DNA of 64,000 bases from JAZKGA01 sp040386235 (lineage in GTDB: Bacteria; Pseudomonadota; Alphaproteobacteria; Micavibrionales; Micavibrionaceae), in assembly GCA_040386235.1 (NCBI GenBank), contig JAZKGA010000001.1:434001-498000 (forward strand), given 5' to 3'. The position numbers and the translations under genes were made by a program. Below, piece after piece: positions 26,045-34,856 of the stretch (position 1 is its first letter; every line of letters begins with the position of its first letter). The notes beneath the pieces were generated by a model. That model was not told where the DNA came from. It ran no database searches and saw only the letters and a list, made by a program, of their open reading frames with translations.

Positions 26045-26629
26045 TTATACGGTTTTCGGGGGCACCACGTTTAAAGACGGCATTAAGGGTTTATAGTAAT
26101 AGCGCCCCTTAACGATTTGCCCATCAATCCGCGCATAACACGGATGCGTGCCAATCAGTATATAACCAGCACTTTCGTAAAGCGTGATCGCTGTTTCCTG
26201 TGTTTCACGAACGTCAAGATTGATGACGAAAAAGCCTTCTTTGCGCGCGGTCTTCTCAATCTCATTCAACAGCATGCGCGACACGCCCTGGCCCCTGGCC
26301 CAGGGGGCGACAAACAGGCTGGTCAATTGCGTGGCAAAAGACTGGGCTTCGTTATTCTTTGGCGGGATGATAAGAATCGCAGTGCCACAAATAACCCCAT
26401 CCAGGCGCCCGACGAACAGGTGGCGTGTCGGCATGGCGATAATCCCCTGCCAATACCGTTCAATGGTTTCGCGGGCCGGAACGCGGATCCATCCGAAACC
26501 GCCGCCGGCTTCGACCGCCGCATCGGTGGCATCGCACAGGTCGTTCAGGTCGCTTTGACTTAAAGCGCCCTGAATACGTTCGATTGTTGGCACAGGTTTA
26601 AGCACGGTAGAATAACGTGGTTCGGTCAT
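26045..26629 (-). CDS. GNAT family N-acetyltransferase
   Basis: 194 residues. The acetyl-CoA binding motif A is clear (LFVAPWARGQGVSRMLL), followed by INLDVRETQETAITLYESAGY, the usual motif B region. Substrate unknown. It is convergent with the four-paralogue array and sits close to, but separate from, the EamA gene on the same strand. Confidence 0.88.
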   Translation of the reverse strand: MTEPRYSTVLKPVPTIERIQGALSQSDLNDLCDATDAAVEAGGGFGWIRVPARETIERYWQGIIAMPTRHLFVGRLDGVICGTAILIIPPKNNEAQSFATQLTSLFVAPWARGQGVSRMLLNEIEKTARKEGFFVINLDVRETQETAITLYESAGYILIGTHPCYARIDGQIVKGRYYYKPLMPSLNVVPPKTV

Positions 26630-26710
26630 GTTGTTTCCCCCTCAACATGCACATCACATAAGTGCTTCGCGGGCAAAAGACAATCTTTAAAATACGGGTA
26701 TGCAACCTAT

Positions 26711-27598
26711 TCACCGTCTTATGTGATGCGCCGCGGCATAGAACAGGAGTCCGGCCATGACCACACCCATCGCCCCGATGAAAACAGGAAGCGTTGGTAT
26801 TTCGGCAAAAAAGACCACGCCGAACAGGCTGGCCCACAGTAATTGCGTGTATTGCAAAGGCTGCAGGACGCTGGCGGGCAGGGCCTGCAACGCGCGTAAA
26901 AAAGCGACAAAGCCGACAAACGCCGCACTGCTGCCGATCAAGACCATCACAATCGCATCCGTATGCCAGGTTATGCCATTATGGACAACTCCGGCAAAGG
27001 GCAGGCACATCAAGGCGCACAAGCCTGACAGCCAGACAACGGTCGCAACGGCGTTTTCCTGCAATCCGTACAAGCGCACGGTAACATTGCGTATGGCCAA
27101 AGCCATGACGCACACACAGCTGAGGGCGATCCCGATCCACCTGGTCGCGGCAGGAAACGCGGTCGCGGCCCCCGCATCGGCTTGTCCCCACACAACCATC
27201 ACACCTGCACTTATCAACGCCAAACCAAGCGCAAGGATTTGCCGGGGCGTCAGCCTTTCATGCAAGACGAAGGCGCTTAATCCGGCCACGACCGGCGGTG
27301 CCATCAACACGATCACCATCAGTTCCGTTAGGGGCAAATACTGCATTGCCGTGATAAAACCAACATATTCAAGCATGAATAAAACGGCGCCTGCGATAAT
27401 GTAGGTTTTGTTATGAATGACCAGGCTTTGTTGCCGCCACCGCAATAACAGAATACCCAGCAGGACCGAGATGACCATCCGGACCAAAACCAGGCTGTGC
27501 GGATCGTAAACGCTGAGCGCGCTTTTTATCGCCGCATCACTGATCGCAAAGCAGAAAATGGCAAACAGGCCGATGGAAAGGGCGCGAACAGGGGGCAT
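26711..27598 (-). CDS. EamA/DMT family transporter
   Basis: About 295 residues with ten hydrophobic segments in two EamA repeats, beginning LSIGLFAIFCFAISDAAIKS and with the PLTELMVIVLMAPPVVAGL segment typical of RhaT/RarD-like carriers. Known: drug/metabolite inner-membrane exporters. Substrate unknown. The frame is open to a GTG at 27661; the ATG at 27598 places the first TM near the N-terminus as usual, but neither start has a clear ribosome site. Confidence 0.88.
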   Translation of the reverse strand: MPPVRALSIGLFAIFCFAISDAAIKSALSVYDPHSLVLVRMVISVLLGILLLRWRQQSLVIHNKTYIIAGAVLFMLEYVGFITAMQYLPLTELMVIVLMAPPVVAGLSAFVLHERLTPRQILALGLALISAGVMVVWGQADAGAATAFPAATRWIGIALSCVCVMALAIRNVTVRLYGLQENAVATVVWLSGLCALMCLPFAGVVHNGITWHTDAIVMVLIGSSAAFVGFVAFLRALQALPASVLQPLQYTQLLWASLFGVVFFAEIPTLPVFIGAMGVVMAGLLFYAAAHHIRR

Positions 27599-27691
27599 AT
27601 AACGGGGGTCTCTGGACCAAACAAGATTGCAAAGTATGTAAACATGAATGACGACAGACACAAGGCCAAATGCGCGTCTTAGGTACGCGGG

Positions 27692-28219
27692 TCAGGATGT
27701 CGTGGCGCGCGATTTCCGCAACAAGACGATCAAGGCCCCCACACCGCCTTGGTGGGCGGGCGGGTGATGCAGGCTGACGATCCAGGGGGCAAGGGGGGAA
27801 TCCTGCAACCATTGCGGCACTTTTTGTTTTAAGATGCCGGGCTTGTCAGGTCCATGTCGCCCGCCTTTTCCTGTGATGATGCGAACGCATTTATGGTCTT
27901 GGGCCAGGGCATTGCCCATAAAATGTATCAAGGCGCTGTGCGCCTGGGTCTGGGTCATGCCATGCAAATCAATTTCTGCCGCCACCGTCCAGGTGCCGCG
28001 TTTTAATTTGCGCAATGTCTGGTCATCCGTCGCACGCATCTCAGATCGCGGTGCGGGTCCGACGGATAAAACGGTCGGGGCTGCGATAATCGGTCTTATT
28101 GTAACGGCGGGTCGGACACGTTTGACGGGCTTGGGCGTACGGGGACCTATGGGCTTTATTCCCTTGGTATAAAACGCCCACAGTCGGTCGTCGTTATCTT
28201 GATCGTATTCATCGTCCAT
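27692..28219 (-). CDS. Smr domain protein
   Basis: 175 residues. A polar, Pro-rich N-terminal half precedes a C-terminal Smr domain with EIDLHGMTQTQAHSAL, IITGKGGRHG and an ending in HHPPAHQGGVGALIVLLR. Known: Smr domains, related to the MutS2 C-terminus, are nucleases or nucleic-acid binders; this alphaproteobacterial type is the small stand-alone form often found near mltA and tim44-like genes. The start at 28219 gives an acidic MDDEYDQDNDD start. The longer frame to 28447 runs antisense over the next gene's beginning and is not credible. Confidence 0.88.
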   Translation of the reverse strand: MDDEYDQDNDDRLWAFYTKGIKPIGPRTPKPVKRVRPAVTIRPIIAAPTVLSVGPAPRSEMRATDDQTLRKLKRGTWTVAAEIDLHGMTQTQAHSALIHFMGNALAQDHKCVRIITGKGGRHGPDKPGILKQKVPQWLQDSPLAPWIVSLHHPPAHQGGVGALIVLLRKSRATTS

Positions 28220-28275
28220 CAATCCATGATATAATCTAAAATAAGCGGAATGACGAGACAGGAGGTCAAGACACA

Positions 28276-28779
28276 ATGCTGCAACGTGTAGAAGGCCTGC
28301 TGGCCACACTGATGACGCGCCATACGGAAAGCACGGATACGCGTATGCCGATCCAGCACGAAGATCCGATTTTCCAACGACGGCGCAAAAACGCCCCCAC
28401 TCCTGACAGCATGGCCCGTGAGATTGACGATATCGCCGAAGTCTCAATTCCCGCGTTGATTACCTTTCTGGAACAGGAATTACATGTCGTGCCAGAGGAT
28501 GTGGTGGTGACGCCCACCCCGCATCAGCCTGTATCGACCCAGGCCGCCCGCGCGATGCGTGCCTATGGCGGCGGACACGATCCGGCCCCGCCATCCCCAG
28601 CGGCATCCACAACAGCAGACGAGATGGATGCAAAAGTTCGGGCGATATTACAACGCGCCCTGGCCGATTTAAAAATACTGGCCGCCAATGGCACCACAGC
28701 ATTACCGATCCGCAGGGCTGGGACATTTCTGGACGCGCTGGTGGCCGCAATCGCAAGTGCAAAAGCGTCTTTGTCTTAA
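28276..28779 (+). CDS. hypothetical protein
   Basis: 167 residues, not recognised. An AGGAGG ribosome site lies about 10 nt before the ATG. No signal peptide. A helical, acidic middle (EIDDIAEVSIPALITFLEQ) is followed by a Pro/Thr/Ala-rich linker and a second helical part (RAILQRALADLKILAAN). The pseudopilin-like gene begins directly after its stop, so it could be a cytoplasmic partner of that set, but the sequence gives no function. Confidence 0.65.
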   Translation: MLQRVEGLLATLMTRHTESTDTRMPIQHEDPIFQRRRKNAPTPDSMAREIDDIAEVSIPALITFLEQELHVVPEDVVVTPTPHQPVSTQAARAMRAYGGGHDPAPPSPAASTTADEMDAKVRAILQRALADLKILAANGTTALPIRRAGTFLDALVAAIASAKASLS

Positions 28780-28781
28780 GT

Positions 28782-29858
28782 ATGGCTCATGGTACAATCA
28801 ATATAATGCGGCATTTTCATTCCCACATGCGGGGGTTTACCCTGATTGAACTGGCAGTGGTTATCACGGTTGTGGGATTGCTGGCTGTGGCCGCAATCGG
28901 TTTTGCCATTCCGACCATTAAAACCGCCCGTACCATTGAAACCCAAAACAAAATGGCCAGTATTCAAACCGCGTTGCGGGCTTATGCGATGACGAATTAT
29001 CGCCTGCCATGCCCCGCCAATCCCGATAAAACACCTGCCGGAAACGCCGCCCCCAATGATCCGCCTTGGGGCTTTGAGAGGGGCAGTGGTCTGGAGGGCG
29101 ATGCCGTGCCGAATAATTGCGGCTCTCTGCCCAACACGGTGGGGGTTGTGCCGTTTAAGACGTTGGGGCTGTCCGAAGATGCGGTTAAAGATGGCTGGGG
29201 GAATATGATATCGTATCATGTGTCCAGCGCGTTCACGCAAAACCCCACTATCGCGTCGCTGGAAGTTTTTGCCAGTTGCCGGACGTCCGACTGGATGTAT
29301 GACGATTCCGACGATATTGGCCGACCGACCGCTTTGTCACCCGGTGCGGTGCGAAACCGCGCACCGTTGAAGGCCCGTTTTTGCTGCCCTGGCCGGGATT
29401 TTGCGCCCAATACAGATTGGGTTGTGGTTAATCAGAACGACACGTACGCATTGACCCCGTCGGGCAGTAATCTTGCCGCCCCGCCGTCTTCGGCCACATC
29501 GCGCAGTACGAATAACACGTTGTATCGCACCAATGTCGATGTTCCTTATCCTGACCCATTGGTAACGTACACAGTCGTCATTGCGAATAATGAAAAAGCG
29601 ACCGGCATCGCCTATGTCCTGATCAGTCATGGTGCCGAAGGCGGGCTGGCCTTCAATCCGGTTACGGGCAACCGCTATGCTGCGTCTGACAATATCAGCA
29701 ACTGGGACAGCCAGAACGATTCAACTGATCGCGTGATATATGCTGTGCGCGGCCAGCGGATCGCGCCGGGCGCTGCGCTGCCAAGCGACGACATGGTCGT
29801 TTGGGAAACCCAGGACATGATGATGGCCAGCGTGGGCCAAAGCTGTATTTTCCCATGA
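28782..29858 (+). CDS. pseudopilin-like protein with conserved cysteines (1 of 3)
   Basis: About 358 residues. Short basic leader, then GFTLIELAVVITVVGLLAV, a textbook type IV prepilin N-terminus (cleavage after Gly, Glu at +5). The exported part is far larger than a normal pseudopilin and has family blocks: NYRLPCPANP, VPFKTLGL, DGWGNMISYHVSSAF, SCRTSDW, ARFCCPG and LISHGAEGG. An in-frame ATG at 28806 would give a shorter leader; neither ATG has a strong ribosome site. Known: GspG/H/I/J-like proteins build T2SS or Tad/T4P pseudopili after cleavage by PilD. No such assembly genes are in this window. Confidence 0.85.
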   Translation: MAHGTINIMRHFHSHMRGFTLIELAVVITVVGLLAVAAIGFAIPTIKTARTIETQNKMASIQTALRAYAMTNYRLPCPANPDKTPAGNAAPNDPPWGFERGSGLEGDAVPNNCGSLPNTVGVVPFKTLGLSEDAVKDGWGNMISYHVSSAFTQNPTIASLEVFASCRTSDWMYDDSDDIGRPTALSPGAVRNRAPLKARFCCPGRDFAPNTDWVVVNQNDTYALTPSGSNLAAPPSSATSRSTNNTLYRTNVDVPYPDPLVTYTVVIANNEKATGIAYVLISHGAEGGLAFNPVTGNRYAASDNISNWDSQNDSTDRVIYAVRGQRIAPGAALPSDDMVVWETQDMMMASVGQSCIFP

Positions 29859-30928
29859 TGACATCGCCGCCCTCTTTGCTGATGCGCAGTCGCGGTTTTA
29901 CCCTGATCGAAATCGGGATCGGCTTGCTGGTTCTTGGCGTGATTACTGTATCAATTATGCAGATCCAAAAAATTGCCGAGGCGCGCAGGGCGACGCTTGA
30001 AACGGAAAACCGGATGGGGCGCGCAGTTCAGGCTCTTGCAGATTATGTCGAGGTGGCAAACCGCCTGCCCTGCCCTGCGGATCCGGCGGCAGATGACGCC
30101 ACATTCGGGCACGAGCGTGGCGTGACCGTATCGATGCTGACGATTAATGATCCGCGGCCGATGGGTCGTTGCGGCACCACGGATTTTGAAGGGATTCTGC
30201 CGTTCCAGACGCTGGGCCTGACCTATGACCAGATATTGGATGGCTGGGGCCGTCCCTTAACCTATGCTGTCAGTCCGGTTTTCGCCCAGGACAATGATTT
30301 GTCGGACGATAATTTCGATCTGGACGGCGACGGTGACCTGACCGAGCCTCAAAACCGTCTGACCCCCGGCGTGAATGATGAAGATGAGGTGATTGTTCAC
30401 CCGCGCTGTCGTACGCCGGCCTGGATTATCACGGGCGACAACGTCAACACGCCGAAGGCTTTCTTCTGTTGTGCCGGTTCTGGACAGTCGGCGACCAGCT
30501 ATGGGAAAGGTGACGACCTGCAAATCGAAGTGCCGGTGCCTGCGGGCTATGTTATCTCCCCTGTTCGTCAGGATCAAGATGACGCAACGTCCGATTATGG
30601 ACGGGCTGATACGCTGTATCGCCAAATCGCCTGGCCGTATGGACCGCGCCCCGCCGAAACGTCTGTGACCGCGCCAGCGTTCGTTTTGATCAGTCATGGG
30701 CCGAACGGGCTGGGGTCTTATCTGGCCAACAATACGTCACAGCGATACCGCACTGCATTTTTGGGCGGCCAGGAACAGATGAACGCTGATTTCAGCCCCA
30801 GTGCCCCGGCGCAAAACCGGACCTATGTCACCGCGCAGCGCAGCGGTGATTTCGACGATATTGTGACGTGGATGACCCAGGACGGCATCATGGCGTATAA
30901 CGGAGCATCATCATGCGTATATCCATAA
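29855..30928 (+). CDS. pseudopilin-like protein with conserved cysteines (2 of 3)
   Basis: 357 residues. Prepilin N-terminus SRGFTLIEIGIGLLVLGV after a leader of about 13 residues. Family blocks as in the previous gene: ANRLPCPADP, GILPFQTLGL, DGWGRPLTYAVSPVF, RCRTPAWI, AFFCCAG and LISHGPNGLGSY. An Asp-rich insert (DDNFDLDGDGDLTE) resembles a calcium-binding loop. ATGA overlap with the first gene; its end overlaps the third gene by 16 nt. Tight overlap suggests the three are made together and act as one complex. Confidence 0.85.
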   Translation: MMTSPPSLLMRSRGFTLIEIGIGLLVLGVITVSIMQIQKIAEARRATLETENRMGRAVQALADYVEVANRLPCPADPAADDATFGHERGVTVSMLTINDPRPMGRCGTTDFEGILPFQTLGLTYDQILDGWGRPLTYAVSPVFAQDNDLSDDNFDLDGDGDLTEPQNRLTPGVNDEDEVIVHPRCRTPAWIITGDNVNTPKAFFCCAGSGQSATSYGKGDDLQIEVPVPAGYVISPVRQDQDDATSDYGRADTLYRQIAWPYGPRPAETSVTAPAFVLISHGPNGLGSYLANNTSQRYRTAFLGGQEQMNADFSPSAPAQNRTYVTAQRSGDFDDIVTWMTQDGIMAYNGASSCVYP

Positions 30929-31863
30929 ATGCCCCAGCGGAGACGCAGCGCGGCAGTATGCTGGTCGCCCTGCTGGCAATCCTGATGTTGTTTGGCGCCA
31001 GCTTTATGGCGGGCAGTATCCTGTTGCGTGGTGGTGACATCGCCCCGGACGAGGCACGCATTAAAACCAGTACGGAGATGGAGCATATCGCCGACCAGAT
31101 CGCCGCTTATGTCCATGCACATAACCGCTTGCCCTGCCCTGTTCCCGCAACGACATCGCAAGACGACGCAAATTTTGGCGTCGATCCTTTCATCTATTCC
31201 AACGCGTGTCCGGTGCGGGAAGGGCTGCTGCCTTTTCACAGCCTGGGCCTGGCGCGGTATCAGGCCTCGGATGCCTGGGGTCACTTTTACACCTATGGTA
31301 TCAGCCCGTCTTTTGCTGATGTGAACACCAACCCGACCACCGATATTTATGGATCATGTCGCCTTGCGGCCTGGACATTGTCCCAGGGCGGCGGCGTGTA
31401 TAAGAACATCAATGCGCCAAAGGCACGGTTCTGCTGTCCTGCCACCCCGCCCGCGAATGCGGCCACGGCGGATATTATTGTCGCCGACAATGGGGGCCAG
31501 ATTGATCCCAGCCGGTTTACGCCGGGCTTTGATCGCGCCACGGGCGAAGATATGGCGGATGTTGACGTGCGGGCCAGCGCAACGCCACCCGCCAGTATCG
31601 AGGCTTTTGCCTATGCCCTGGTCAGCCACGGGATTAACGGCTATGGCGCCTATCTGGTCAACGGCACGGCCAACCGGACCGATGACGGGATCGGCACGCC
31701 ATCCAGCTATGAAATTGAAAACGCCGACGGTGATAATGAATATGCCGCCCGCATCTTAAACCTGTCGCCAACGGCGCAGTATTTTGATGATTTAACGATT
31801 TATCGCACGCAATTCGGGACATTCAGTGAATTGAAAACCAATGGCTGCCGCCTGCCATACTGA
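30913..31863 (+). CDS. pseudopilin-like protein with conserved cysteines (3 of 3), divergent leader
   Basis: 316 residues. Clearly homologous to the two preceding proteins: HNRLPCPVPA, GLLPFHSLGL, DAWGHFYTYGISPSF, SCRLAAW, ARFCCPAT and LVSHGINGYGAY. The N-terminus differs: the hydrophobic helix is preceded by RGSMLVALLAILML, so the Gly is present but the invariant Glu at +5 is not seen. In T2SS the GspK-type tip subunit also lacks Glu5, so this one could be the tip (inference). Start at 30913 lies inside the previous gene. Confidence 0.82.
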   Translation: MRISINAPAETQRGSMLVALLAILMLFGASFMAGSILLRGGDIAPDEARIKTSTEMEHIADQIAAYVHAHNRLPCPVPATTSQDDANFGVDPFIYSNACPVREGLLPFHSLGLARYQASDAWGHFYTYGISPSFADVNTNPTTDIYGSCRLAAWTLSQGGGVYKNINAPKARFCCPATPPANAATADIIVADNGGQIDPSRFTPGFDRATGEDMADVDVRASATPPASIEAFAYALVSHGINGYGAYLVNGTANRTDDGIGTPSSYEIENADGDNEYAARILNLSPTAQYFDDLTIYRTQFGTFSELKTNGCRLPY

Positions 31864-31926
31864 TTTTGCATGACCGGCGCAAAACCCTGATTGGCATTTC
31901 ATGCGGTAAAACGGCATGGTGCGGCC

Positions 31927-32247
31927 ATGAACGCTGTTTTAAAAGATTCTCCGCCGCGCACGCCCCTGTCTATTGAATGGCAACGCGTCAGCGACAATAC
32001 CGCGCAGTTGCTGCATCTGGGGGATGACGTCAACCTGCAAATGCTTGAAAAGGCTTTTGCGCACGTGTTGATGGCGAATTTTACCATTATGTGCATTCCT
32101 GCGGCATTGACCGATCATCCAGCCATCGATGCATTGCGCGTACGTGAAGTCAGGGCATTGGAACTTACTGGCGAAAAATCATTTTTGACGCATTCCATGG
32201 GTGCCGTGCAGTACAATCTGGCCCGTACCGAACCCCTGGTCGGGTAA
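31927..32247 (+). CDS. hypothetical protein
   Basis: 106 residues, no signal peptide, no membrane segment, not recognised. Mixed alpha/beta character with FAHVLMANFTIMCIPAALTD in the middle. The ATG at 31927 is preferred to a TTG at 31891. It follows the pseudopilin-like set by 63 nt on the same strand. Codon use is like its neighbours. Confidence 0.55.
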   Translation: MNAVLKDSPPRTPLSIEWQRVSDNTAQLLHLGDDVNLQMLEKAFAHVLMANFTIMCIPAALTDHPAIDALRVREVRALELTGEKSFLTHSMGAVQYNLARTEPLVG

Positions 32248-32344
32248 TAATTCCGTTTCGCGCGGGATAAGTACAGTCTATCTACCCTTTCTTTCTTGTC
32301 TATGACAATCAATCCTATTACATGCAAGTGTATGGGAGATACAT

Positions 32345-32599
32345 ATGGACGATGATAATGCATTTGATTGGCGTGTAGATGGCCAACAAGCCGCTACTAT
32401 ACAAGGGGTTTTTGGTACGGTAAGCGCACGGGATGTCATTGACCTACATAGGGAATTTGTGGCCAGCGGCGTTAAAACACTAATTGTTCCACCTAATTTC
32501 GGTCAGGCGCAAAATGTGCTTAGCCGTGAAAGTGGCACCTTTCACTTGGATAATCCCGGCGTGCCTGGGGCCAAAATATACACGGTTCTAAACCACTAA
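32345..32599 (+). CDS. small hypothetical protein
   Basis: 84 residues, soluble, not recognised. GGGAGA lies about 7 nt before the ATG. It has an alpha/beta pattern (GVFGTVSARDVIDLHREFV, then GVKTLIVPPNFGQ). Base composition is more AT-rich than neighbours and the last 12 nt overlap the end of the convergent regulator gene. Possibly a recently acquired gene. Confidence 0.55.
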   Translation: MDDDNAFDWRVDGQQAATIQGVFGTVSARDVIDLHREFVASGVKTLIVPPNFGQAQNVLSRESGTFHLDNPGVPGAKIYTVLNH

Positions 32600-33091
32600 T
32601 TTATACCCGTTTGGAATTGTCACGATGATCTGCGGCGTGGCCGGGTCGGCCTCTATCTTATGCCGCAGGCGATAGATATGTGTTTCCAGGGTATGTGTGT
32701 CCAAATCCGCGCGATACCCCCATACCTGATCCAGCAATTCCTCACGCGACAGGGCCCGATCTGGTGCCAATGACAGCGACATTAATATGTCCCGCTCCTT
32801 TTCCGTTAATTTAATCGGTGGCGCGCCATTGTGCGTGGTCCAGGCCAGATCACGAATATGGAAGCTGGCATTGGCAATCCGCACTGTCGTCATGCCTTCC
32901 CACAGCGGGGTTTGCAAGTTTTGCGACGCACGGGCATGGACCAATTTATCCAGAAGCAGACCAACCCGTATGGGCGCGGCGGGCAAAGGCGAAACCGCCG
33001 GTGCATCATGCAGGTCGAGTGCCTGTAACAATGTCTGTAAACTTTCCGCCTGGACGGACGTAAACTGGCCTAAGATTTGCATCATAGACAT
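32588..33091 (-). CDS. winged-helix (OmpR/PhoB-type) DNA-binding protein without receiver domain
   Basis: 167 residues. The C-terminal 95 residues form a Trans_reg_C domain: IKLTEKERDILMSL, SREELLDQVWGYRAD, then LETHIYRLRHKIE and IPNGYKLVV, the usual recognition helix and wing. The N-terminal 65 residues contain a RVGLLLDKLVHARA element but no phosphoacceptor receiver. The output is therefore not controlled by phosphorylation of its own chain. The start codon is 3 nt from that of the divergent gene at 33095, so it probably regulates or is co-regulated with that gene (inference). Confidence 0.85.
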   Translation of the reverse strand: MSMMQILGQFTSVQAESLQTLLQALDLHDAPAVSPLPAAPIRVGLLLDKLVHARASQNLQTPLWEGMTTVRIANASFHIRDLAWTTHNGAPPIKLTEKERDILMSLSLAPDRALSREELLDQVWGYRADLDTHTLETHIYRLRHKIEADPATPQIIVTIPNGYKLVV

Positions 33092-33094
33092 ACT

Positions 33095-33694
33095 ATGCAG
33101 GTTACCACGCCGACCATCCAGCAAAATAATGCGCGCCCTTTGGCGGCGCAGACGCAAAAACCTGCCGCACTTCCCCCCGTCTTTCGCCTGGAATCCCGCT
33201 TGATTGACGGGGAAAAACGCACCGCTGGCACGATGCCGGTATGGGGGGCGCCGCAAACAATCGCCGAAGAAATTGCCGCAACGGCCCAGGACAAAACGAC
33301 AGGGGGCGCGGCAGAGTTTGCCCACTCTCTGGCCCCGCAAACACAAATTGCCCCAGGCGACCAGCCCTTTGGCTTTGGTGATTTGATCGACATGATTAAT
33401 CCGCTGCAACATATTCCGTTGCTGAACATGGCCTATCGCCATGTCACAGGCGACGCCATCCGCCCGGTGGGCAAGATTATCGGCGGTACGTTGTTTGGTG
33501 GGCCATTGGGCGGGGCCGTTGCCCTGGTCGATACAGCGATTGAATCCGGAACAGGCCAGGATATGGCCGGGCTGGCGATGGCGCCGTCTTCCCACACGGC
33601 CAAACCCGCCGCGACAGACTCTCTGCCTGGGACAACGCTGGCCCTGGCGGATTTAAGCCACAGTGACTTTCACAGCTTTCAATTGAACGCTTAG
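33095..33694 (+). CDS. conserved hypothetical protein with glycine-rich hydrophobic segment
   Basis: 199 residues. N-terminal 85 residues are polar and low complexity. The core reads FGDLIDMINPLQHIPLLNM, RHVTGDAIRPVGKIIGG and FGGPLGGAVALVDTAI, a Gly-rich amphipathic stretch. This type of protein is, in my recollection, found beside a small winged-helix regulator in other Rhodospirillales, but no function is known to me. The divergent regulator gene starts 3 nt away. The stop is followed after 2 nt by the end of the convergent porin gene. Confidence 0.7.
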   Translation: MQVTTPTIQQNNARPLAAQTQKPAALPPVFRLESRLIDGEKRTAGTMPVWGAPQTIAEEIAATAQDKTTGGAAEFAHSLAPQTQIAPGDQPFGFGDLIDMINPLQHIPLLNMAYRHVTGDAIRPVGKIIGGTLFGGPLGGAVALVDTAIESGTGQDMAGLAMAPSSHTAKPAATDSLPGTTLALADLSHSDFHSFQLNA

Positions 33695-33696
33695 CC

Positions 33697-34776
33697 TTAA
33701 AAATCAATCTGCGTACCCAGCAGCAGGGCCGTGCCTGTGGCTTGCACATCTAAATCAGCATCCACTTGTGTATGCATGGCCACGCCGCTGAAACGCACGC
33801 CTGGGGCATAATCATGGTGAATGCCGGCCGTGTATCGTTCTGCCTGGCTGTTATCGCCCTTGTCGCGCTGGTGCAGGTAACTGCCGCCAAGTGTAAAAGC
33901 ATCGAATGCATAGTCCACGCCGATCACCCAGGTCGTCTGATCCGCATTGTTTGCCGCGCCGTTATTTTCGGTGTAAACCGCACCCATACCAAACCCAGCC
34001 AAGTTAACGTCCAGGCCCGTATTCCATTCCTGAAAGTCGTCCGCCCCGGCACTGGCGTTTACGATATGGGTATAGCCACCGCCAAGCGTAAGTTTGACGT
34101 CTTGAAGCTTGCCTTCATAACGCATTGCGGCTTCATACGCATCATCTAATCCGCTATTGGTCAAACGGTTGCCTTCAACATCCGCGACGCTGCCATCATC
34201 GGTTTCGGGGGCATAAGATACGCCCAGCTGCAAACCGGCAAAACGAGGGGACAGATAGGTGATTTTATGGGCATCTTTGGCTTCGTCATTGCCGTACCCC
34301 AGATTATATGTGCCGGATAACCCGCCACCCAGACCTGCGGCCGTATCATTAAACGGCTGAATTTCCGTGCGCGCACCATCAATATTAGGGTCGGCCCCAG
34401 GCGTGGTGATTTGCAACAGATACGCCGCCCCATCTTCTTCGCCCACGTTGATACGCCCCCAATCCCCCAGGGCATACAGATAGGATTCGTTGACGCTGCT
34501 GTTATCATCTGCATCGACATCGGTTTCGATTTGCATCCCAATTGTTACCCCGTTTTGCAGAACGGTCTTACCCCGGAAATAAATTTCAGTGTCGCGTAAC
34601 AGGTCAAAAGGGGCGATGTGGCCTGTCGCGTCATCCTGCGTGACCGCACTGCCGTACATGCGGACAAATCCGCCAATATCCAGGGCGATGGCCTGGTCCC
34701 GCGCGGCCGTGTCGGCCTGGGCGGCGAAGGGAAAAATCAGGGCCACAAAGGGCAAAAGATACAAGGCGTATGTCAT
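33697..34776 (-). CDS. porin (Porin_4-like), paralogue 1
   Basis: 359 residues. Signal peptide (YLLPFVALIFPFAAQA), then a beta-barrel pattern: LDIGGFVRMYGSAVTQ, LRDTEIYFRGKTVLQNGV, DWGRINVGEEDGAAYLLQ, ending in a terminal aromatic strand (LLGTQIDF) as needed for BAM-dependent insertion. Aligns along its whole length with the next porin. Codon use is ordinary for the genome, unlike its paralogue, which suggests much lower expression. Start at 34776 chosen for the signal peptide. Confidence 0.9.
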   Translation of the reverse strand: MTYALYLLPFVALIFPFAAQADTAARDQAIALDIGGFVRMYGSAVTQDDATGHIAPFDLLRDTEIYFRGKTVLQNGVTIGMQIETDVDADDNSSVNESYLYALGDWGRINVGEEDGAAYLLQITTPGADPNIDGARTEIQPFNDTAAGLGGGLSGTYNLGYGNDEAKDAHKITYLSPRFAGLQLGVSYAPETDDGSVADVEGNRLTNSGLDDAYEAAMRYEGKLQDVKLTLGGGYTHIVNASAGADDFQEWNTGLDVNLAGFGMGAVYTENNGAANNADQTTWVIGVDYAFDAFTLGGSYLHQRDKGDNSQAERYTAGIHHDYAPGVRFSGVAMHTQVDADLDVQATGTALLLGTQIDF

Positions 34777-34804
34777 GATGAGGTGTATAGCGCAAACACG
34801 CACA

Positions 34805-34837
34805 TAAAAAAAGGGCGGGTAAAACCCGCCCTTTTTC
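34805..34837 (-). terminator. rho-independent terminator downstream of the major porin
   Basis: GGGCGGGT/ACCCGCCC stem with AAA loop; A-tract on one side and T-tract on the other, so it could work in both directions. It lies 20 nt after the stop of the minus-strand porin at 34857 and just before the paralogue's signal sequence. Confidence 0.85.
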
Positions 34838-34856
34838 TTAAGTGTATCTTCTAAGA

